This document shows, in pieces, positions 58,782 through 64,000 of a DNA stretch of 64,000 bases. The DNA comes from Ceratobasidium sp. AG-K (taxonomy: Eukaryota > Basidiomycota > Agaricomycetes > Cantharellales > Ceratobasidiaceae). Position 1 is the stretch's first letter. The number at the start of each line of letters is the position of its first letter. The notes under the pieces are model-generated. The model was not told the origin of the DNA. It ran no database searches and saw nothing but the letters and a program-made list of their open reading frames with translations. The stretch covers positions 2,170,001-2,234,000 of the forward strand of contig JAWNGF010000003.1 in NCBI GenBank assembly GCA_037039685.1, given 5' to 3'. Position numbers and translations under genes: made by a program.

Positions 58782-60948
58782 TTAAACGATGTTCTTATCT
58801 TTCATCAGTGCCCAAACCTTTTGTGTACTGACACCGGAGCTGAACCCAAATATCAAAATTTGTTTACTGAAATCTGGGAGCCACTTACTTTTGGTTCATG
58901 ACCTCTTCTCTAACCACCCATCGGGCTTCCACAGGCAGTGCATACTCCCCGGAGTTGCAGTTGTTGTCTCGCTTGCGTTTAGATTTCAGAACCTTGGGAT
59001 TCTCGCTAGGCTTGAGCACGTTGGTTAATTCGGGAGGGCTGTCGCTATGCCAGTTTATGCGAGAGCATACGACTTCGTATGTCTTGTGGATATGCGAGAA
59101 TATGTGCGGAACGCTGCCAATGTGTTTTTGCGACGTGATTTGGGCTGATGACGAAATGGGAGCCAGTAGTTTGGAGAAAACCATAGACGGTATAGACGTT
59201 AACAGTGGGCCGGGAGTCGCGTCGTTCTCAGAGTCTGATATCTCGGACGAAGGCTGTCGACTGGTAGGAGGCATGGATGGGAGATCTAGGGTGGGAAATT
59301 CCCAAAGTCCTGCCAAAAGCCCTGGTTGCGAGGTTGCTGTTAGTCTGAGCGAACTTCACGGTTAATTCCTTACCTGTGGCAGGACGTTTAGCCATTAACC
59401 ACCATTCATCGCCTGTAGGACTAGTCCACTGCATCGCGCATACAACACTAGTTTCGACCCTAGCCTTCTTCTTGTCTACTTTCATCGGGAAGCGAGTCAC
59501 CAGATTGGTAACAGTTGGAAGTGGATCGCAGGTTCCACAGATCTCTTCAATATCCACCGTTGAGAGATTCGCCGAAGAGGCCTTCTGGGCGAGCTAATAG
59601 CAGTTTGGTTAATTTCGGATAAAAGTATTAGAAGCGATGGTACCAACCTCATTTGCCGCACATCCTCCGCCCAACGGGCATTCCCCACAAGCCGGCGCTG
59701 TTGGGCGACACACGGTGCTTCCTAGTTCAATAAGCGCTTGGTTGATGTTCCCAGGTAGGGCACCCGGCAGGGCCGTGTTTGTCTTAGGGGCTGGGGCCTC
59801 AACTAGCACCGTCGCAGCGCCCCAAAGAATATCAAGGGCCTGCTTAGATTTGGGATTGGCGTAGAGCGCTAGGGAGCGCGATAGAAGTCTCTGAACGTTG
59901 CCGTCAAGCTGATTGGGACAAGATTTCAGAGAGAGGCAGTGAAGAGAGCGAGGATCGGTCGTTATGTCCCAAGTAGTCAAGAACTAGCGTACCACTGGTG
60001 CTTTTATCCCATATGCAATGGACCCAACTGCGCCTGAGAAAGAAAAGGAAAAAGGTACGCGATGTGTCAGTGATTCTGGGGATGCGTACGATACCGGAGG
60101 TGGTCGGATCATATCGTACCAGCAGTGTACCGCCCCATGCCGGGCACCTCTTTCTGCATCACCTTGACATCCTCTGGAATATGCCCTTCGTATTGGTCCT
60201 TTACTTTTTTGGCTGCGGACAGTAGGAAGCCTGCTCTACGATAGTAACCCAGCCCCTTCCAAAGAGCGTGCACTGCTGGCAGATCGGCAGCGGCTAAGGA
60301 TTCGAGAGTTGGGAATCTGCAACCATTAATATTTTGATAAACCCTAAGTTGCTGATCGCTGATCTGCTTCCCTTAAGCGACTTACTTTTCAAGCCAACGG
60401 TTATAATAGGGAATAACGGTAGCCACCTGAGTTTGTTGCAGCATGATCTACACGTATTAGATAGGGTTGTTAGAAATAAGATATTTTGTCGCCATGTGTG
60501 CGCGTACCTCTGATACTAATACCTCATACGCCCTCTGTCCCCGCTCCTTCTCCGTCAAGTCGGGATTGTACGGCTTGCGCCACGGCATCCCCCGGGCGTC
60601 TCTTTGTTTTTCGAACCAATCCAAGAGCGCAGGTAAGTATGGCAACAAACGTTTGGGGTCGTGCCGTGAAACAGGATGTGATTTTTCGACGGGCCCAACG
60701 TATTCCACAGTCTTGGAGATGCTGGTGGATGCTTTCTTGCTCGTTTGCGGTTTCGTCTTTGTTGATTTCGTGTTGGATACGCGTTTCCGTTTGGAAACAG
60801 GTGCCAATGGCTCTCTGTCGTCTTCCGAGTTATCCGAGATTAAGATGGGCTCTTTGTAGGTATCTTCTTTGTCCGAGGATTCGACGTCGATAGCAACATA
60901 ATTAACTTGTTTTACTGTTCGAGAGGAGCGACGAAGTGTGGCGGACAT
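58782..60948 (-). CDS. MUTYH: Adenine DNA glycosylase (MutY homologue)
   Basis: Minus strand, ATG at 60946-60948 and TAA at 58782-58784, about 570 aa. A Lys/Ser-rich N-terminus with likely nuclear targeting is followed by the catalytic domain: DWFEKQRDARGMPWRKPYNP, then SEIMLQQTQVATVIPYYNRW with the catalytic Glu, GLGYYRRAGFLLSAAK, the hairpin VPGMGRYTAG, and PVLDGNVQRLLSR with the catalytic Asp. The iron-sulfur cluster motif CRPTAPACGECPLGGGC has the C-x6-C-x2-C-x5-C spacing. A C-terminal NUDIX-like domain (GLWEFPTLDLP, HIFSHIHKTYEVV) recognises 8-oxoguanine. MutY removes adenine mispaired with 8-oxoG. The part between the cluster and the C-terminal domain is longer than usual. Confidence 0.93.
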
Positions 60949-61204
60949 GGAGGAGGATGTTGGGCGCTTAGTTGATTAGGGCAGGGTAAGTCGTTTCACC
61001 CCAATCCGGCTTAGCGCTCCAATCCAGATTTGGAGCTATAGTCGTCATCCGGGTCACATCGATGAGACCGTCTGTATCAATGCCCGAGCGTCTGACGGTT
61101 GTGTGGAGATAGTTCTGGCACCGAGGGTGGTAAGTAAGTATAAGTATATGAAGCATCCTCCAGTGCTCTGGCTTGCCATCACTTACCCTCCATACCGCAT
61201 TACA

Positions 61205-62201
61205 ATGTCTACACTTTCAATGACAACGAAAGTAACATTACCGCCCGGTCCGCCTCCAGTTCCGCTGTCCACTCGGCTGCTTTCGGCGCTCGCAATGCCC
61301 TGGACACAGTTGATCGCCGACAACCCGCTAGCATGGAGTTTCAGCTTTGGTCGCGCTCACACTAGGGCGGACATGACAGGCCCCGTGCACATGTTTGGCG
61401 CACCCTACGTTAACTTCGCTTCTGGAAATGCGGTGTTAGGTGCTACAGAAGACCTCAGAAGTGGGTAACAGTGCGAGTGAGAATCGCGCTGGTAGTGCGA
61501 GATGAGTTTGATAGGAGCGCCGGGTTATGGGGCTGATCGTAGGGTGCAGTTTTGGATATATTCGCCAGTGTTTCTGTTCTCGGGCAAAGTGCTAGGGCCG
61601 AATGGGGAGCCTCTAGAAGCGACGCTCGACCTTTGGTAGGTGTGTCCGATCGACCAGTCGCAGCCCAGTGATACTTACTCGGTGCACGTACTGTATAGGC
61701 AAGCACAACAGGGGGCCGACTACCGCAATAGAGGAAAACTGGTGACCCGAGCGCCGGGGGATTTGAAGTCCTTACAGTTCCTCCGGGAGCGTATGCGGGT
61801 CGGGCTGCGCATATTTACGGAATAATCAGTGCACCGGGATACAACCCCTCATCACTCGGTTTTACCTCTGTCCAAACAACGACCCAAAGAGCATTAACGC
61901 TGACTGGTAAGTGCTGGCATAATTCCCTGCTGCATCGATCTACGTTACTGGCACAGGTTGGGTTACTTCCGTGCCAACCGGACTGGGAGACACGTAGGGT
62001 GGCTGGCCGCAAATCGACCAGCCAAATATGGACACCATCAAGTTGGTTGAAGAATGGAACAGCCGACTAGGTGATCGGACTGAAGGATTGAAAATTACTT
62101 GCGGAGCTTCGGAATTGATCACTCAATTGAGCGTAAAGCTCTGCTACACCTGGCTTTATGTTCCTGATCGCGTGTTTTTTGTGTTCTGTCGATCGATATG
62201 A
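61205..62201 (+). pseudogene. Intradiol dioxygenase-like gene with several frame breaks
   Basis: Sequence pieces in different plus-strand frames add up to a fungal intradiol ring-cleavage dioxygenase-like protein. ATG 61205 opens MSTLSMTTKVTLPPGPPPV, then TGPVHMFGAPYVNFASGNAV and ATEDLRS. Next SPVFLFSGKVLGPNGEPLE, ATLDLWQAQQGADY and RNRGKLVT. In another frame FEVLTVPPGAYAGRAAHI and ISAPGYN, in another LITRFYLCPNNDPKSINADW, and finally WPQIDQPNMDTIKLVEEWN. Breaks lie near 61755, 61855 and 61995. The expected iron-ligand His of HxH is HIY here. I could not explain the breaks by introns. It is therefore a decayed gene or a stretch with indel errors. Residues for catalysis may also be lost. Confidence 0.6.
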
Positions 62202-62281
62202 ATAGGAGAACTCGAAGAAGCATAAGATTCGCGATTGGGAATTACAGAAATGAAAGAAATAGGCCTGCCATGCTCTAGAAC

Positions 62282-63386
62282 TAGAGCTCAATTCCGACCA
62301 GAACATAGGCAGGGTTAGCAACGAACGGAGGCTTTGTCACGATTTGTCCACTCAAATAAGTCAGCGCATGAACCAATTCACCTAGGGTGTATGGTCAGTT
62401 TGCGCCTTTCAATCGTGTACCACAATGACTCACCTAGACCTGGCGTATTCTTCTCCAACGCAATCACAAACGCAGTACATTCCAAATGTTCGTCGGCGAG
62501 GTCCAAGAGTGCGGTGACGCTCTCTCGCAGCATGAGGGCCTCGGCTCCACGACCGATTACATAAAGAGTCCGTTCCTGGCCAGGCAGGGAAAGCACCACG
62601 CCATCCCAGGTCGAACCTTCAGGCGTAGCACCTTGGTGAGACGTGATACGCAGAGCTTTAGCATAGGGGAGCGCAGCGTGAGTCGCAGCCGAGTTCGGGA
62701 AGAGGGTGGCAAGGACTTCAAGAGCAGTCGGAGTCATGGATTCTTGGGACGAAGGGGCATCTTCAGGCGACTGGGGAGGAGTCTGAAGCTGCTCGACGAT
62801 TTTGGGGCGGTGAATACTGTGCGCGGGGATGTTGTGGGATAAATCGGGGCTTGAGTCGGGAGTCAGAGGATACTTGATAGCATGGTTCGAGTTTGTAGGA
62901 ATCGGACGAGGAAGAGAAGCAGAATAGGGGGAGGCGGATAGGGGAGAACACTGTGAGAACGGGAATCCTCCAGTGCGCGACGCCGGGTTGCCTGTCACAC
63001 AACCCAACGACCCGCCAGACTTGGGTATATCTGGCGGGCATTTGTCCTTAGAGACCCTAAAAACGCCACTTTAAAACACAACCCGCACATGCAGTTTGAA
63101 GATCAGTTCTGCGCTGCGCCGAAGCTTGAATCGAGCTGACTCACCCCGGCCCCGCCAGAGAACGTAGTGCTGTAGTAGTGCAAGTCTGACTGGGCGCCTT
63201 CCAGACGGCACACAGCGAGAACACTGGGAGCAGCGTCGTACCCCATCATTCCAACGCTTCGACGATCAGCGTTGCTGCACAATGAATGCCAGATCATAAG
63301 TATATACGCTTGCACCCTCCACCAAAGACTTACGAGGGGTAAAGACTAGATTCTAAATTGGTGATTGTTTTGGAATTCGACATCAT
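62282..63386 (-). CDS. OAZ: Ornithine decarboxylase antizyme (likely +1 frameshift)
   Basis: Minus strand. ORF1 begins with the ATG at 63384-63386 (MMSNSKTITNLESS). It is spliced (exons 63334-63386, 63145-63274) to VLAVCRLEGAQSDL-HYYSTTFSGGAG and meets TAA at 63048-63050 just inside exon 3 (62434-63056). ORF2, in the +1 frame, starts KDKCPPDIPKSGG and is open to TAG at 62282-62284 over two exons. Its C-terminal domain, TWDGVVLSLPGQERTLYV, LRESVTALLDLADEHLE, FVIALEKN and then ELVHALTYLSGQIV, is the antizyme fold. Antizyme binds ornithine decarboxylase and sends it to the proteasome; polyamines promote the frameshift that makes it. An in-frame reading is possible only with a weak AAG acceptor at 63048. 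Confidence 0.8.
63046..63056 (-). promoter_or_regulatory. OAZ: Candidate +1 ribosomal frameshift site of antizyme
   Basis: On the minus strand exon 3 begins GGT CTC TAA G. The zero frame from ORF1 stops at TAA; slipping one base forward after CTC gives AAG GAC and enters the antizyme frame. The position, just upstream of the Pro-rich PPDIP segment, fits where animal antizymes shift. The stop is UAA and not the more common UGA, which is unusual. Confidence 0.5.
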
Positions 63387-64000
63387 TGCGTTTTGCCAAC
63401 TTGGCTCTGGAAGTTTACGGTTTGAAAGTCTGTTGTGGGCATCGCATGGCAGTGACGTGCGAAGGAAAATTGATGGCAATGGGATCGCCCAAAGCAGAAG
63501 AACACATGTGAGCGTAGATTCATGGAATGTCAACCATGATACGAGGCGAACTACTTACGGGAAGCGGTTGGCTTGCAGTGCGGCGAGAAAGATCAGTGCG
63601 GTCGCTGGTGGGGCGGTCAAAGAAGAAAGGCGCCCGGGCACCGCCTACTTAAACGTCGCCGCTGACACATTCCCTTTGTTTGCCTTGCTTTGGCTCGCCA
63701 CCGGCCGGCAGCGAACGTGCGAGAATGGTCAGCGAAGACGGCTCCAATGGACAGTACTCAATTTTTATTGGCTGTATCCCCGGAGCATAATCATTCTTTT
63801 GTGTCGCGTGATACCGGTGAGGGGTTGGCTCCACAGTTGAACCCACTGTAGGTAGATGACCTTGCGCTCACAATTGTTTGCGGACTCTTGGCACCGGATT
63901 ACGTGATATGATAAGACAAACGCAAGAACCTACAAATGACGTTCGGCGGTGCATATTTTGTGCCATAGGTGAGATTACTGAAATATCGGCTATAGCATCG
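63387..64000. other. Upstream region of antizyme, to the window end
   Basis: About 610 bases. Should include the antizyme promoter and 5' UTR. Open frames on both strands look like chance. No start of a further gene was recognised. Confidence 0.4.

Noticed and set aside
62763..63041. 92-codon minus-strand frame starting MPARYTQVW and ending GCC-TGA, as antizyme ORF1
   Set aside because: It is the zero frame beyond the TAA at 63048; its sequence is not protein-like compared with the overlapping Pro/Ser-rich +1 frame, and the upstream exons lead naturally to the earlier shift. Kept only as an alternative in the finding.

Overview
The window is eukaryotic nuclear DNA from a filamentous fungus, most likely an Agaricomycete basidiomycete. 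Rhizoctonia (Cantharellales) is my best guess, from general resemblance only; I could run no search. Support: genes broken by many 50-70 nt GT-AG introns, intergenic gaps of 30-700 bp on both strands, a basidiomycete-style seven-TM protein, a GtaA-type glutaminase, HUWE1/TOM1-sized HECT ligase and two secreted A1 proteases. I see no tRNA, rRNA, CRISPR array, transposon or virus-like gene. Exon joins below were worked out by eye from splice signals and reading frame; outer gene limits are firmer than some internal joins.

Layout. 1-10.7 kb: 3' end of a proteasome alpha-4 gene, UPF2 (mRNA decay), a disordered small protein, an NAD(P)-binding Rossmann protein, SNX3 (retromer), a ZNHIT3-like zinc-finger HIT protein and the spliceosomal protein SmD3. 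10.9-15.1 kb: two head-to-head paralogous O-fucosyltransferase-like membrane enzymes. 16.4-23.2 kb: secreted glutaminase A, a 3-methyladenine DNA glycosylase, and RPB3 of RNA polymerase II with an unusual GW-repeat tail. 23.5-33.5 kb: a seven-TM protein, a TBC Rab-GAP with frame breaks, a Mei2-like RNA-binding protein, a HAD hydrolase and mitochondrial ribosomal protein bS6m.

33.7-49.5 kb: a 12-kb TOM1/HUWE1 HECT ubiquitin ligase gene, an HMG-box transcription factor and the PPG1 phosphatase. 50.2-57.1 kb: two tandem, GPI-anchored-looking aspartic proteases, a CIA30-domain protein and a C2H2 zinc-finger protein. 58.8-63.4 kb: the MutY adenine glycosylase, a frame-broken intradiol dioxygenase-like gene, and ornithine decarboxylase antizyme, whose gene structure points to +1 programmed frameshifting.

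Most genes are housekeeping and unrelated to each other; there is no operon or gene cluster. The most notable items are the RPB3 tail, the antizyme recoding site, conserved microexons in the protease pair, a 6-nt microexon in SmD3, and the divergent glycosyltransferase pair. Several short frame breaks (25.7, 26.04, 61.5-62.0 kb) could be real gene decay or residual assembly errors.
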